A stretch of 64,000 nt of DNA from the NCBI RefSeq assembly GCF_901482695.1, contig NZ_LR590484.1, positions 3,038,001 to 3,102,000 of the forward strand, in the 5' to 3' direction. This DNA comes from Sphingobacterium thalpophilum (GTDB lineage: Bacteria > Bacteroidota > Bacteroidia > Sphingobacteriales > Sphingobacteriaceae). The notes under the pieces were generated by a model that was not told where the DNA came from, searched no databases, and worked only from the letters and a program-made list of their open reading frames with translations. Positions 16,569 to 25,799 of this stretch are shown here, one piece after another. Numbering within the stretch: position 1 is the stretch's first letter; every line of letters starts with the position of its first letter. A program made the position numbers and the translations under genes.

Positions 16569-19242
16569 CCCCAGAACTTGCTCTTTTTGTTAACTTGAGA
16601 TCCTGCAAGATAGACGCTTTGGCACGTATCGTCACATTGTAACTTCGATAGCGTCCAAAAGGCATCCAGCCAAACGACATGTCCCAGCAGTGTAGATCCC
16701 GATAGATATTGAAAGAAGTCATAACCACTTCCTTCTGCTTGAAGTCGTAACCCGATTGGAAGGTCACTTTCCATTTGGGGGTGACGCTAAAATCGCCATG
16801 TAAGTTTAGCGTACTCGTGATCTGATTGTCCATTTTTCGCGTGCTCGTGTTAAAAAATTTGGACATATTAAAGCTAAACGAGGCTGCGAGGTTCCAAGGG
16901 ATGTTGAAGTCCACAAAGGCATTGGGGTCGGAACTGATTCTTGATAAGGCCTGTGCCTGCTCCGGTGTCATTCCGCCGCCTGCCATCTGTTTCCTTAAGG
17001 AGTCTATATTGTTGTTGCGCGATTGCGCAGCCTTCGGATTTAAACTGTAGTCAAAGGATAGACCAAAATTCGTGAGCCGCGCCAGGCTTCCATCTTTAAT
17101 CGCAAATCTATCGATACGTACACCATTTTCGTTGACCGTGTAGGGATCGAATGCACCATTAAAGTTGACGTTCATCTTTTGGTCGAAAAAAGCGGTCCGG
17201 CCGGAAAATGTTATCGGAGATAGTTTAAGTGAGTCGGCAACAAAATTGTAGTTGCCGCTAAAGGTCAACCCCTGAAGAATAGGTATCTTTTTAAAACCAC
17301 CATCTGTGGTGTCGGATTTGCTTTTGACCTTGGCTTCAATGTTATTATCAATGGAGAATCCGATACCCGCCGATCTTCCAGCGGAGGGCGATCCATATAT
17401 TCCCTGTGAGAAGATGGAATAGACATTTTGGTTACCGTACTGATCAATATAGTGCTGATAGAAACCATATCTTGGATCTGAAAAATCAGGTCTATAGTTA
17501 AAGTTAATCGATGGAGTGACGACATGTCGGATGGCCTGGATTTTTCCAATTTTAGGATACATACCGTATATTTTCGTCGAAAGACCAGTAGATATCGAAT
17601 AGTCGTAAGCCCGGTTAAATCCCTGCAAGGTATCAATACGTTGTGTGTAGCCGGCTGCTGTGTTGTCGATACGCTGCCGCGTGCTCTGTAGATACCAGCG
17701 TTCGGTATAGTTTACGCTGGTGTTAAACTGGAAATATTTGAACGCATTGAGCGACAAACTGACAGGAATATTGTGCTGGAAACCGTTCTGGAATTTTTTG
17801 AAGCCTCCGGGTTTAAATAATAAACTGTCTGTTGTACTTACAGAGTTCTGTGCCTGGAAGCTATAGCCTACATTGATGCGCTGATACCACTTTTGCTCAC
17901 CTACGCGGTCCTTACTGTCGAAAGGATTGAACGATGACACGTTCAAACTGACATTTGGCAGGCTGAGCTGAATGCTTCTGGTTGCCATATCCTGATTGTG
18001 CGTCAAACTCGCTGTCAGATTCACTTTTCCGTCCGCAAACACTTTACCATAACTTATTGATGAGCCCATGCGGTTGCGGGCAAGATTTTCATAGGTGTTT
18101 TGAACGCTTCCCGTACCGGTATTTTGGAAGAATGAGGTGGTACCAAAATTCACGCTGGCTGAAAAAGAGGTGCCCGGATTGGCTTCCTGGCGCTGGGTGT
18201 GATTCCAGGTTACATTGAAATCTTTGTTGGAACCATAGTTGTCTGTACCTTCTACCCCCGTTTTGGTGTTGGCATAACGAATGTTGAAACCACCGTTGAA
18301 CTTGTAGTTTACTGTATATCGGGTGCTGATGGATGCTTCCCACGAACCTTTCGAATATAGGGACCCTCGGATTTCGCTATCCCAGTAATCGTTGAACGCC
18401 AAGTACCAGCCAATATCGCGCATTGAAAAACCGCGGGTATAATCTTCTCCAAAGGAGGGGAACAGGAAGCCTGATGCTCTTTTGTCCGGTTTTGGAAAGA
18501 AAGCGAAAGGGAAGGCTACAGGCATTGGTACACCCATGACAACCAGATAGGCAGGACCGGAGATAATCTGGTTTTTGGTTACAATCCCTTTGGTAATATG
18601 TATACCGAAGTGTGTGTGCGGCTGTGGTAGATTACAGGTACTGTATAGACCTTTATAGATGGACATTTCATCATAGATGTTTTTACGCACGATATTCGCC
18701 TGGATATATCCCCCGTCTACCTCGGTCATGATGCCATAGGTATTGCCCTCCTGTTTCTCATAATCGTAATAGAGGGAATCGACCGTTTTTGGGGATTCGC
18801 CATTACCCATAATGACAATTGGTCGGCCAACGTACTTGCCGTTTTTGTCATAAATCCCCGAAGCAAATATTTTTTTCTGGTTGCGATCGAGACGGATGTA
18901 ATCAGCCGATAATTCGAAATCCTGATATTTTACTTTTGCACCCCGGTATAAGTGGCTAATATTTTTGGCGACTTCAGATTTCTGGGAGTCAACAGCGATA
19001 ATGCTGACCTCGGCTTGAAGGCCACCGCCTTTTTTCTTCGTAGAGTCCGCTTTGCTTCCCGTTGAATCAACAGCTTTTATTTTGGATGTATCTTGGAGAG
19101 GACGGGTTGTCGGGACAGGATCTTTGCTTTGAAGTCCGTTCTGCTTTAAAGGAATGTTACTTTGAGCAAAGGCTGAATTGCTCATTGCAAGAATGATAAA
19201 TAGTGTTAAAATGTTGATTAACGACTTCAAAATTAAAGACAA
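16555..19242 (-). CDS. LptD/OstA-like outer-membrane LPS assembly protein (Bacteroidota type)
   Basis: Predicted outer-membrane protein of 895 residues. Signal peptide at residues 1-26 (ends SAFAQ). A Ser/Lys/Asp-rich linker follows, then an OstA-like periplasmic region (about 75-200, VAKNISHLYRGAKVKYQDFELSADYI divided over strands) and a long C-terminal beta-barrel rich in alternating aromatic strands (about 210-880), with NPFDSKDRVGEQKWYQ and repeated F/Y-ended strands. LptD inserts lipopolysaccharide into the outer leaflet; this Bacteroidota branch is diverged and the assignment rests on layout. No LptE is adjacent. It is divergent from the amidase gene, and a TAnnTTTG element on the minus strand (TAATTTTG, 19287-19280) lies 38 bp before its ATG. 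Confidence 0.8.
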   Translation of the reverse strand: MSLILKSLINILTLFIILAMSNSAFAQSNIPLKQNGLQSKDPVPTTRPLQDTSKIKAVDSTGSKADSTKKKGGGLQAEVSIIAVDSQKSEVAKNISHLYRGAKVKYQDFELSADYIRLDRNQKKIFASGIYDKNGKYVGRPIVIMGNGESPKTVDSLYYDYEKQEGNTYGIMTEVDGGYIQANIVRKNIYDEMSIYKGLYSTCNLPQPHTHFGIHITKGIVTKNQIISGPAYLVVMGVPMPVAFPFAFFPKPDKRASGFLFPSFGEDYTRGFSMRDIGWYLAFNDYWDSEIRGSLYSKGSWEASISTRYTVNYKFNGGFNIRYANTKTGVEGTDNYGSNKDFNVTWNHTQRQEANPGTSFSASVNFGTTSFFQNTGTGSVQNTYENLARNRMGSSISYGKVFADGKVNLTASLTHNQDMATRSIQLSLPNVSLNVSSFNPFDSKDRVGEQKWYQRINVGYSFQAQNSVSTTDSLLFKPGGFKKFQNGFQHNIPVSLSLNAFKYFQFNTSVNYTERWYLQSTRQRIDNTAAGYTQRIDTLQGFNRAYDYSISTGLSTKIYGMYPKIGKIQAIRHVVTPSINFNYRPDFSDPRYGFYQHYIDQYGNQNVYSIFSQGIYGSPSAGRSAGIGFSIDNNIEAKVKSKSDTTDGGFKKIPILQGLTFSGNYNFVADSLKLSPITFSGRTAFFDQKMNVNFNGAFDPYTVNENGVRIDRFAIKDGSLARLTNFGLSFDYSLNPKAAQSRNNNIDSLRKQMAGGGMTPEQAQALSRISSDPNAFVDFNIPWNLAASFSFNMSKFFNTSTRKMDNQITSTLNLHGDFSVTPKWKVTFQSGYDFKQKEVVMTSFNIYRDLHCWDMSFGWMPFGRYRSYNVTIRAKASILQDLKLTKRASSGGGYF

Positions 19243-19386
19243 ATGTTATTTTTGTGAAATAATGTTAAACTTCGAAGGACAAAATTAGTCAAAAAACAAA
19301 TAGAAAAAATGTTAAATATCGTTATCTATTGAAGAAATAATATTGACTCATTTTGTTGCGTTTATAGTAGAGCAAATAATTATTCA
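19243..19386. promoter_or_regulatory. Divergent promoter region, lptD-like / amidase
   Basis: AT-rich 144-bp gap between divergent genes. A minus-strand TAATTTTG (19287-19280) suits the LptD-like gene; a plus-strand TATTTTTG (19247-19254) could serve the amidase with a long leader. Neither has a convincing -33 partner at 20 bp, so the exact promoters are uncertain. Confidence 0.35.
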
Positions 19387-20187
19387 ATGAAATCAGATTT
19401 AAGAATTAGAAAATGGTGTAGCGCCATGTGTGCTACTTTGGGATTTTTTTTATTGAATTCTTTCCAATTGAACAACGGCCAACCTCAGCCGCCTGACTAT
19501 CAGATTAAAACTATTGTCATCGACGCGGGGCACGGCGGTAAAGATACCGGAGCACAGGGACGTCGTTCCCTGGAAAAAAATATCGCCCTGGACGTCGCTT
19601 TGAAACTGGGCCGCCAGATCCAAAAGGATATACCCGGCATCAAGGTTATTTATACACGTACTACTGACGAATTTGTCGAACTTTATAAGCGTATTCGCTT
19701 GGCGAATGCCAACAAAGCCGATTTGTTTATTTCTATTCACTGTAATTCCAGTGGCGCTAGTGCACATGGCACCGAAACTCTGGTGTCGGGATCTCATCGT
19801 TTAGGTCAGCAGGATGCGGCTGTACGTGAAAATGCCTCGCTGTTACTGGAAGCAAATTATAAGGAAAACTACCAGGGCTTTGATCCAAAGGATCCGGAAA
19901 GTGCAATTATCTTTTCCCTGATGAAAAATAGATTCCGCGAGAAAAGCATCCGCCTGGCGCAGATGATTGAAGGAGAATATGTAAAAGCCGGTAGATATAG
20001 CCGTGGATTCTGGGAAAAGGGTTTAGCCGTATTGGCAGAAGCAGGCATGCCAGCGGTATTGACTGAGATTGGATTTATCAGCAACCGGGAGGAGGAGAGC
20101 TATCTGCTGTCGGAGGAAGGGCAACAGGAAGTCGTTAATAATCTGGTTTCAGCAATTAAAATCTATAAAAATTCTGTCGAGCGTTAA
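19387..20187 (+). CDS. N-acetylmuramoyl-L-alanine amidase (Amidase_3)
   Basis: Zinc-dependent cell-wall hydrolase of 266 residues cleaving the bond between MurNAc and the stem peptide. An N-terminal hydrophobic export segment (about 11-27) precedes the catalytic domain (about 41-262). Zinc ligands are visible: H49 in DAGHGGKD, E63 in LEKNIALD and H118 in SIHCNS; the catalytic Glu is E227 in LTEIGF. No SPOR or AMIN targeting domain is present, so it is a minimal AmiC-like enzyme. It precedes the MCE-domain gene by 62 bp on the same strand, a pairing I believe is common in Bacteroidota. Confidence 0.93.
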   Translation: MKSDLRIRKWCSAMCATLGFFLLNSFQLNNGQPQPPDYQIKTIVIDAGHGGKDTGAQGRRSLEKNIALDVALKLGRQIQKDIPGIKVIYTRTTDEFVELYKRIRLANANKADLFISIHCNSSGASAHGTETLVSGSHRLGQQDAAVRENASLLLEANYKENYQGFDPKDPESAIIFSLMKNRFREKSIRLAQMIEGEYVKAGRYSRGFWEKGLAVLAEAGMPAVLTEIGFISNREEESYLLSEEGQQEVVNNLVSAIKIYKNSVER

Positions 20188-20249
20188 ACAGATTTGCTTT
20201 TGTGCTGTTTTAAACTTAAATTAAGGATGCATTACAAAAGGAATAATTT

Positions 20250-21197
20250 GTGAAAATATCAAACGAAACAAAAGTCGGCATATTAGCAACAGTTGCAATA
20301 GTTTTATTATTTATTGGTTATAGCTTTCTGAAGGGCAACGACGTATTCAGCAGCGATAATACATTTTACACGACCTATGATGCGGTCGATGGGCTGACTC
20401 CGTCAAAGCCGGTTCTGGTTAACGGTTATCAGATAGGGCGGGTTTCCAAAATGATTCTGCAGCCTGATGGCAAGATCAAAACTGAGTTTAAGATTCATTC
20501 GCACTATCAGATACCGAAAAATACCGTCGCGCGTATTTCGAGTACGGATCTTCTGGGTAGCAAAGCTATCGTTTTTGATATGGGAAACAGTACGGAGATG
20601 GCCAAGGACGGTGATTACCTTACTTCGGGTGTACAGGCAAATATTATGGACAAAGTAGAGCCTATCCAGAAGCGCATTGAAACCATTACGATCAAGCTCG
20701 ACTCTACCTTATCTGTAGTCAATACGGTTTTGGATAAGCAATTCCAGGACGATTTTAAAAATAGTATTCATAGCATTTCGACCTCGTTAAAGAATGTTGA
20801 GGGGATTACGAAAGATGTAGAAGGCTTGGTGGGAAATGAGAAGGGACGATTGAACCGCATCATGGCCAATCTGGAGTCCATAAGTTCCAATTTTTCACAA
20901 AACGGAGACAAGATCAACGCGATCATGGCCAATCTGAATAATATAACCGACAAAGCTGCGCGACTGGACTTTGAGCAGACCATGAATAAAGTGAATGCAG
21001 CGATGTCTGATTTTCAGAGTATCACCAACAAAATCAATAGCGGACAGGGCTCAATCGGCCTGCTTCTGAATGATGAACAATTGTACAATAACCTGAACAA
21101 TGCGTCCAAGGAAATGGATAATTTGATGAAGGATGTGAAAGAGAAACCGGGTAAATATATTCGACTTTCTATTTTTGGTAAAAAGGGTGAACAATAG
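20250..21197 (+). CDS. MCE-domain (MlaD-like) substrate-binding protein
   Basis: Inner-membrane-anchored periplasmic protein of 315 residues. Starts with GTG at 20250 preceded by AAAAGGAATAA. One membrane helix (about residues 9-26), then an MCE domain (about 38-118, with YDAVDGLTPSKPVLVNGYQIG), and a long helical C-terminal region (about 140-290) typical of MlaD-type proteins that form hexameric rings moving phospholipids between the membranes. The partner MlaE permease and MlaF ATPase genes are not adjacent in the window, though they may lie elsewhere. It follows the amidase and ends before a very long perfect inverted repeat. Confidence 0.9.
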   Translation: MKISNETKVGILATVAIVLLFIGYSFLKGNDVFSSDNTFYTTYDAVDGLTPSKPVLVNGYQIGRVSKMILQPDGKIKTEFKIHSHYQIPKNTVARISSTDLLGSKAIVFDMGNSTEMAKDGDYLTSGVQANIMDKVEPIQKRIETITIKLDSTLSVVNTVLDKQFQDDFKNSIHSISTSLKNVEGITKDVEGLVGNEKGRLNRIMANLESISSNFSQNGDKINAIMANLNNITDKAARLDFEQTMNKVNAAMSDFQSITNKINSGQGSIGLLLNDEQLYNNLNNASKEMDNLMKDVKEKPGKYIRLSIFGKKGEQ

Positions 21198-21206
21198 ACT
21201 CCTGTT

Positions 21207-21260
21207 ATCATTTTAACGAAATAAAGCCTGCAATAGCAGGCTTTATTTCGTTAAAATGAT
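21207..21260. terminator. Bidirectional terminator with a 25-bp perfect stem
   Basis: Bases 21207-21231 are exactly complementary to 21236-21260, with a 4-base loop (AATA). The GC-rich core is AAAGCCTGC/GCAGGCTTT flanked by A/T-rich arms, giving U tracts in both directions. It sits between the converging mlaD-like and S9 peptidase genes, 6 bp from the latter's stop. Confidence 0.9.
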
Positions 21261-21266
21261 GTCTCT

Positions 21267-23309
21267 TTATAAAGTTTCTTGCAGCCAGGTAAAGAACTCT
21301 CTTTGCCAAACTTGTGCATTTTGTCCGGATAACACCCAATGGTTTTCGTCCGGTAGGTAGACAAGTCTGCTCTTGATCTTTTTGAGCTGGGCTAATTGAA
21401 ACGCGGCTAACCCTTGTCCTATAGGAACGCGATAGTCTTTTCCACCCTGAAAGATTAAAATGGGGGTATTCCAATTGTTGGCCTTTTCAATGGGGTTGAA
21501 TTGAGTGTAGGATTTTTCGTTTTTCATTTCCCAGTAAGGACCACCAAGTTCATGGTTGGCGAAAAATAACTCCTCGGTCGTGCCATACCAGCTACGCATG
21601 TCAAAAAGCCCATTATGTGCAATAAATGTTTTAAACCGGTTTTGATGTACGCCGGCGAGCTGATAGACTGAATATCCACCATAACTGGCCCCAATTGCTG
21701 CCCGCCGCGCGGTATCGACATAGGATTCTTTGGATATATCATCGATCGCTGCAAGATAATCCCGGATTGGCTGGCCGCCCCAATCTTGCGAGATAGCTTC
21801 GTTCCATTTCACCCCCCAGCCGGGCATACCCCTGCGGTTTGGTGCAATCACAATGTAGCCTTGGGAAGCGATAAGTTGCAGGTTCCAGCGGAAGGAATAA
21901 AATTGTGTGAGTGCCGATTGTGGGCCGCCTTCACAGTAAAGTATAGTCGGGTATTTTTTTGCAGGATCAAAGTTAGGAGGATAGATAACCCACGAAAACA
22001 GATCTGCGCCATCGGAGGCTTTTGTTATGCGGCTTTCAATCTTGTTATCAGCGATTTTTGCGTATTTGGAAGCATTCACCTTGGTTATCGGCGAAAGAGT
22101 TTTGCTTTTGAGGTCAAAACTGTAGATTTCAGTTGCACGCGTAAATTTTGTCAAGGTGACAATAAGCTTGTCTTTAGTTTGGCCAACAATACCAGTAATA
22201 TCAAAATCGCCTGAGGAGATCTGCTCTATTTGCGGCAGACTCCGGGATTTAACGTTGGAAGGTACTTCCAGTTCAAATAGCTGCACGGTCCCCTTGATCG
22301 CCGCCGTGAAGTAAATTTTTCGGCTGTCGCTGCTCCACTGGAAGGCGTTTACCGTGCCGTCCCAGTGCGCTGTTACGTTTAAACGTACGGAGCTATTCTT
22401 ATCAAACAGAATGATATCGTTTTTATCCGATTCATATCCATCTGTTTTCATGCTAAGCCATGCAAGGTTTTTTCCGTTCGGGGAATATGCTGGAGCGGTA
22501 TCGTAACCGTTCATCCCTTCTGTGAGATTAGTAGTTGCTCCGGTAGCGATATCATACCGATAAATATCGGTGTTGGTACTGACGGCATAATCTGTTCCAA
22601 ATTTTTTCTTGCAGACATACAGTACCGCTTTGCTGTCAGGGGACCAAGTAAAATCTTCTGCACCACCAAAGGGAGCCTGCGGGCTATAAAAAGGCTGGTC
22701 TTTTAAAAGATCTATCGGCTCGCCGAGCTTTCCGTCGCTGTAACTGGCTATAAATGGATGATTGAACTTGCCGTCGTTGAACGTATCCCAATGCCGATAA
22801 TCCAGGTTGTCATAGATATAAACATCTGATTTTGGCAGCTCTGGGTACTTATCCTTGCTATGATACTTTTTAACGAGTACGGGTTGGCTAAAGAGAATAT
22901 ATTTTCCATCGGGAGAGAATTTTACATTGTCCAGTGCCGTTTCGCCGCTGGTTAATTGAGCTGGCTCACCCTCCGTTAGATTTTTTTTCCAGAGCTGACC
23001 CTTCAGCAAGTAAATGACATCGCCGTTGGGTTCAATATGCACGACAGTCTCACCGCCTTTTTGATCGGTAAATTGGGTATCGCTTCCGTTGCTCAGCGAA
23101 ACCGTATATAAGTTCTTTTCACTGCTGTTGTTTTCCAAATTATAATTGGAAACACCATAAATTAACGTTTTGCCGTCAGCAGAAAGTCCTTCAGCCGACA
23201 CACGGCCAAGATCCCAAAGGCCGCTTGGTGAAATGGGTTGTTTCTGTTCTTGTGCATTGCTGAGGTTGCATGCCATAATTGCTAATGTAAGTATTGTCAG
23301 TTTTTTCAT
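21267..23309 (-). CDS. S9-family prolyl oligopeptidase/acylaminoacyl peptidase, exported
   Basis: Serine peptidase of 680 residues. Signal peptide at residues 1-19 (MKKLTILTLAIMACNLSNAQ); the Cys at residue 14 could also serve as a lipobox, so periplasmic or membrane-anchored. A beta-propeller region (about 25-400, WD40/TolB-like repeats such as KFSPDGKYILFSQP) is followed by the alpha/beta hydrolase domain (about 430-680). The catalytic triad is visible: S542 in GASYGGY, D625 in GGKDYRVP and H657 in DENHWV. It probably degrades imported peptides. It shares a terminator with the converging MCE gene; its upstream neighbour creD ends 168 bp away. Confidence 0.9.
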   Translation of the reverse strand: MKKLTILTLAIMACNLSNAQEQKQPISPSGLWDLGRVSAEGLSADGKTLIYGVSNYNLENNSSEKNLYTVSLSNGSDTQFTDQKGGETVVHIEPNGDVIYLLKGQLWKKNLTEGEPAQLTSGETALDNVKFSPDGKYILFSQPVLVKKYHSKDKYPELPKSDVYIYDNLDYRHWDTFNDGKFNHPFIASYSDGKLGEPIDLLKDQPFYSPQAPFGGAEDFTWSPDSKAVLYVCKKKFGTDYAVSTNTDIYRYDIATGATTNLTEGMNGYDTAPAYSPNGKNLAWLSMKTDGYESDKNDIILFDKNSSVRLNVTAHWDGTVNAFQWSSDSRKIYFTAAIKGTVQLFELEVPSNVKSRSLPQIEQISSGDFDITGIVGQTKDKLIVTLTKFTRATEIYSFDLKSKTLSPITKVNASKYAKIADNKIESRITKASDGADLFSWVIYPPNFDPAKKYPTILYCEGGPQSALTQFYSFRWNLQLIASQGYIVIAPNRRGMPGWGVKWNEAISQDWGGQPIRDYLAAIDDISKESYVDTARRAAIGASYGGYSVYQLAGVHQNRFKTFIAHNGLFDMRSWYGTTEELFFANHELGGPYWEMKNEKSYTQFNPIEKANNWNTPILIFQGGKDYRVPIGQGLAAFQLAQLKKIKSRLVYLPDENHWVLSGQNAQVWQREFFTWLQETL

Positions 23310-23476
23310 ATCTATATTCCTGAAAAATATCCCCGCAAGTTACAGATTTTGCCACTAAATGCTAAGTGAAGTAAAGAAATAGCCGTTTTCTGTTGAAAGA
23401 AGTCGGCTACTTGTCATTGCGTTATGATTTTTTTAGCAAAATACGGAATAATATCCAGTACATCCTCAGATGATGC

Positions 23477-24949
23477 CTATTGATCTGCATGATTATTGTC
23501 AAATTGATACCAGTTGATTTTAGTTGATACGCGCATAAGGATGGCAAGGATAATGAAAATCCCAATGGTACCGGCAATGAGTGAATAATCTCTGAGCTGC
23601 ATGAGGATATAAATAAACAGGTAGAAAATAGCTAAAATAGCACTGAGCAATAAAGCTGATTTCCAGTCTTTTGTAATCGACCTAATAAAACTGCCAATCA
23701 ACAATACCGTGGCCATTGAGGCTATAAGATAGGCTGGGTTAAACCCGAGATGTTCGGATAGCGCCAATAATAATGTATAAAAAAGAACCATGGCCACACC
23801 AATTAAGATGTATTGAATAATGTGCACACGTTTTTTCTTGATGACTTCGGTGAATAGCAAGGATGTGAACGTCAGAACGATGACTAAAATGCCATATTTT
23901 GTGACCCGCGTTGTTTTTTGATAGTTGTTGACATCGGGTAGGAAATGGATGCTTATCATATCACTGTTGGTTAGCCGTTCGTCGGCAGCGACTTTTGCAG
24001 CAGGGGCCGTCTGATCTGTACGTTGCGCATTGAACCCGTCCCCAATTCTGTTGTTTTCGTCGAAATGGTAAATAGGCTGCATGTCGCCTGTCCATTGTTG
24101 CGGAATCTTCCGGCTAAAGGAAGGGATTTCCCATGACGCCGAAAAGCTGGATGTCTGCGTATTTCGTTTGTCCGGCAAAAATGCGCCGGTAAAACTCGGG
24201 GTTGCCCAGTTGCCCTCTGCCTGAATGTTGGTCTGTTCGCTGAGGGGCAAAAAGTTCAAAGATCGAGATCCCTTCAGGTCGAGTTCGATCGTAAAATGTT
24301 GCTCGTTCTGACCGGCGGCGAGGGGGATGTTGCTAACCAGATTTTGGTGAAATAATTTGAAACTATGCAAGTCAGGATCAAAAGTAAATTGACTGTTGTT
24401 CCAAGATAAAGTAGGACGCTTTCCGAGACCTTTAAAGTCCTCAAGACCTAAGATGATTTTACTGCCCTTCCAGTCGATATTTTCTTCTGGGATTTCGAGG
24501 TTCTTTGGATCTATTTTGCTAAAGGTACCTTCGAGTTTAATATGGCTGCCGTAGACCACGGATTCATAAATGCCCCTCGACAGGTGCTGAGGATCGACCT
24601 TGGCCATGATATTGCAGGTTCGTGGCAGGATGAATATCCACTTCATTTGTTGGTGCTCCTGTACAATGGTATTTTGGTTTTTCTCTGAGGATTCGCGGAT
24701 TGTTTGCTGATATGGGATAGCAAGAATAGGCCCGGAGACAACCTGGTCCTGTCCCCAGTTGAGCGCGATTCCGTCAGATACTTCCTGTTCCCTTGTTTTG
24801 CGTTCTTCGATCAAATCTTCGATCAGAGATAACGGTATGAGCAATATCAGGGAAAGAAATAAAATCACAAATAATTTTAAGACTGTTGAGTTCGTGATTT
24901 TGTCGAATAACGAATATTGACCGTTATGAAATGAATTATTGTTATCCAT
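23477..24949 (-). CDS. creD: CreD-family inner-membrane protein
   Basis: Inner-membrane protein of 490 residues. One N-terminal helix (about 24-44) precedes a large extracytoplasmic domain (about 50-325) beginning at ERKTREQEVSDGIALNWGQDQ, the CreD signature region, then a block of about five or six helices (about 330-485). CreD is controlled by CreBC in enterobacteria and affects envelope integrity and beta-lactam response; its molecular function is unknown. It lies 4 bp after the COQ4-like gene and shares that gene's palindromic upstream site with the regulator operon, so a local winged-helix regulator rather than CreBC probably controls it here. Confidence 0.9.
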   Translation of the reverse strand: MDNNNSFHNGQYSLFDKITNSTVLKLFVILFLSLILLIPLSLIEDLIEERKTREQEVSDGIALNWGQDQVVSGPILAIPYQQTIRESSEKNQNTIVQEHQQMKWIFILPRTCNIMAKVDPQHLSRGIYESVVYGSHIKLEGTFSKIDPKNLEIPEENIDWKGSKIILGLEDFKGLGKRPTLSWNNSQFTFDPDLHSFKLFHQNLVSNIPLAAGQNEQHFTIELDLKGSRSLNFLPLSEQTNIQAEGNWATPSFTGAFLPDKRNTQTSSFSASWEIPSFSRKIPQQWTGDMQPIYHFDENNRIGDGFNAQRTDQTAPAAKVAADERLTNSDMISIHFLPDVNNYQKTTRVTKYGILVIVLTFTSLLFTEVIKKKRVHIIQYILIGVAMVLFYTLLLALSEHLGFNPAYLIASMATVLLIGSFIRSITKDWKSALLLSAILAIFYLFIYILMQLRDYSLIAGTIGIFIILAILMRVSTKINWYQFDNNHADQ

Positions 24950-24953
24950 GATT

Positions 24954-25445
24954 TCAGTTATTTAAGTTTATTTGCACATTGTTGCTGTAAAGAGCAATCT
25001 GTAGTTCGCTGAGCTGATAATGGAGTATTTCTTTAAAGTCGATGTGATAGAATTTTTGTAATGACCGGCCTTTTCGGAACGCTCTTTTATAATCATTGGT
25101 ATACTCGGGATACAGTATACCTCCGACGACAATCATTCCGAACAAATAAAGGCTGATTTTTCCATTACCCAATAATAAATACTGCATGGCTATTTCGTCC
25201 TGAATCTCCGTTCCGGTCTCTGTCAGGATATGGAAAACATCGTGGTTTTCCAGTTTGGGCATCACGTCGAAGCCTTTGCTCTCATAAAACAGTCCTAGAC
25301 GGTGGCCAATGCTACCTGCTGGGTAGGCTAAAAATTCTTCTTTGCTAATCCCCCAGGCTTTTTTGTTCCATTTAAAAATGGAGGCATACACCTTGGATGA
25401 CCAATCATAGAGGTGTAGCATAAGACTTAACCGGATTTCTTTCAT
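24954..25445 (-). CDS. COQ4-like protein in creD module
   Basis: Cytoplasmic-looking helical protein of 163 residues. The central motif ENHDVFHILTETGTEIQDE followed by AMQYLLLGNGKISLY resembles the HDxxH metal-binding region of COQ4 family proteins. Bacteroidota normally use menaquinone, so a role in ubiquinone synthesis is unlikely; the function in this setting is unknown. It is the first gene of a two-gene unit with creD, and the palindrome ACTTTG-5-CAAAGT sits 16 bp before its ATG. The family call is from motif recall and is moderate. Confidence 0.6.
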   Translation of the reverse strand: MKEIRLSLMLHLYDWSSKVYASIFKWNKKAWGISKEEFLAYPAGSIGHRLGLFYESKGFDVMPKLENHDVFHILTETGTEIQDEIAMQYLLLGNGKISLYLFGMIVVGGILYPEYTNDYKRAFRKGRSLQKFYHIDFKEILHYQLSELQIALYSNNVQINLNN

Positions 25446-25463
25446 GTTTATTGTTTTAAAAGT

Positions 25464-25480
25464 ACTTTGTGTTTCAAAGT
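25464..25480. promoter_or_regulatory. Palindromic operator candidate upstream of COQ4-like/creD unit
   Basis: ACTTTG, TGTTT, CAAAGT. The flanks AAAAGT... and ...AATTGAATA match the site at 26414-26430 almost base for base, and on the minus strand the right arm is part of TTACTTTG, a near match to a -7 element. Likely bound by the adjacent winged-helix regulator. Confidence 0.6.
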
Positions 25481-25496
25481 AATTGAATAAAAAAAA

Positions 25497-25799
25497 TTAT
25501 TTATACTGTTGTTTTATTAAGTTTTCCAGAGCGATAAGATGGTTTTCAAACGCTTTTAATCCTTTGGCTGTTCTTTTATATCTTGTATTGGGCTTACGGT
25601 CAACAAAGCTCTTTTCTACGATAATATATTCCTCTTTTTCCAGTGTTTTGAGGTTAGAAGCCAGGTTGCCGTCAGTCACATCGAGTAACTCTTTTAGTGA
25701 ACTGAAGTCATATTCTTCATTTGCGGCGAGGATGCTCATAATCTGAAGGCGTACTCTGTTTTCAAATATTTTGTCATATAAAGAGAGGTCCAATTTCAC
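25497..25799 (-). CDS. Winged-helix transcriptional regulator
   Basis: DNA-binding protein of 100 residues, a single winged-helix domain of the HTH_34 type. The recognition region reads FSSLKELLDVTDGNLASNLK (about residues 32-51), followed by the wing (EKEEYIIVEKSFVDRKPNTRYKRT). No ligand domain or metal-binding Cys is seen. It starts with GTG at 25799, overlapping the TGA stop of the upstream membrane-protein gene by 4 bp (GTGA), so the two are translationally coupled. It probably represses its own operon and the creD unit through the shared palindromes at 26414-26430 and 25464-25480. Confidence 0.85.
   Translation of the reverse strand: MKLDLSLYDKIFENRVRLQIMSILAANEEYDFSSLKELLDVTDGNLASNLKTLEKEEYIIVEKSFVDRKPNTRYKRTAKGLKAFENHLIALENLIKQQYK

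Noticed and set aside
21786..22214. 142-codon ORF antisense to the S9 peptidase
   Set aside because: Lies inside the peptidase coding region with no sign of a real product.
23370..23420. Possible creD terminator (TAGCCG...CGGCTA)
   Set aside because: Only a 7-bp stem with an 18-base loop and no T run; too weak to annotate.
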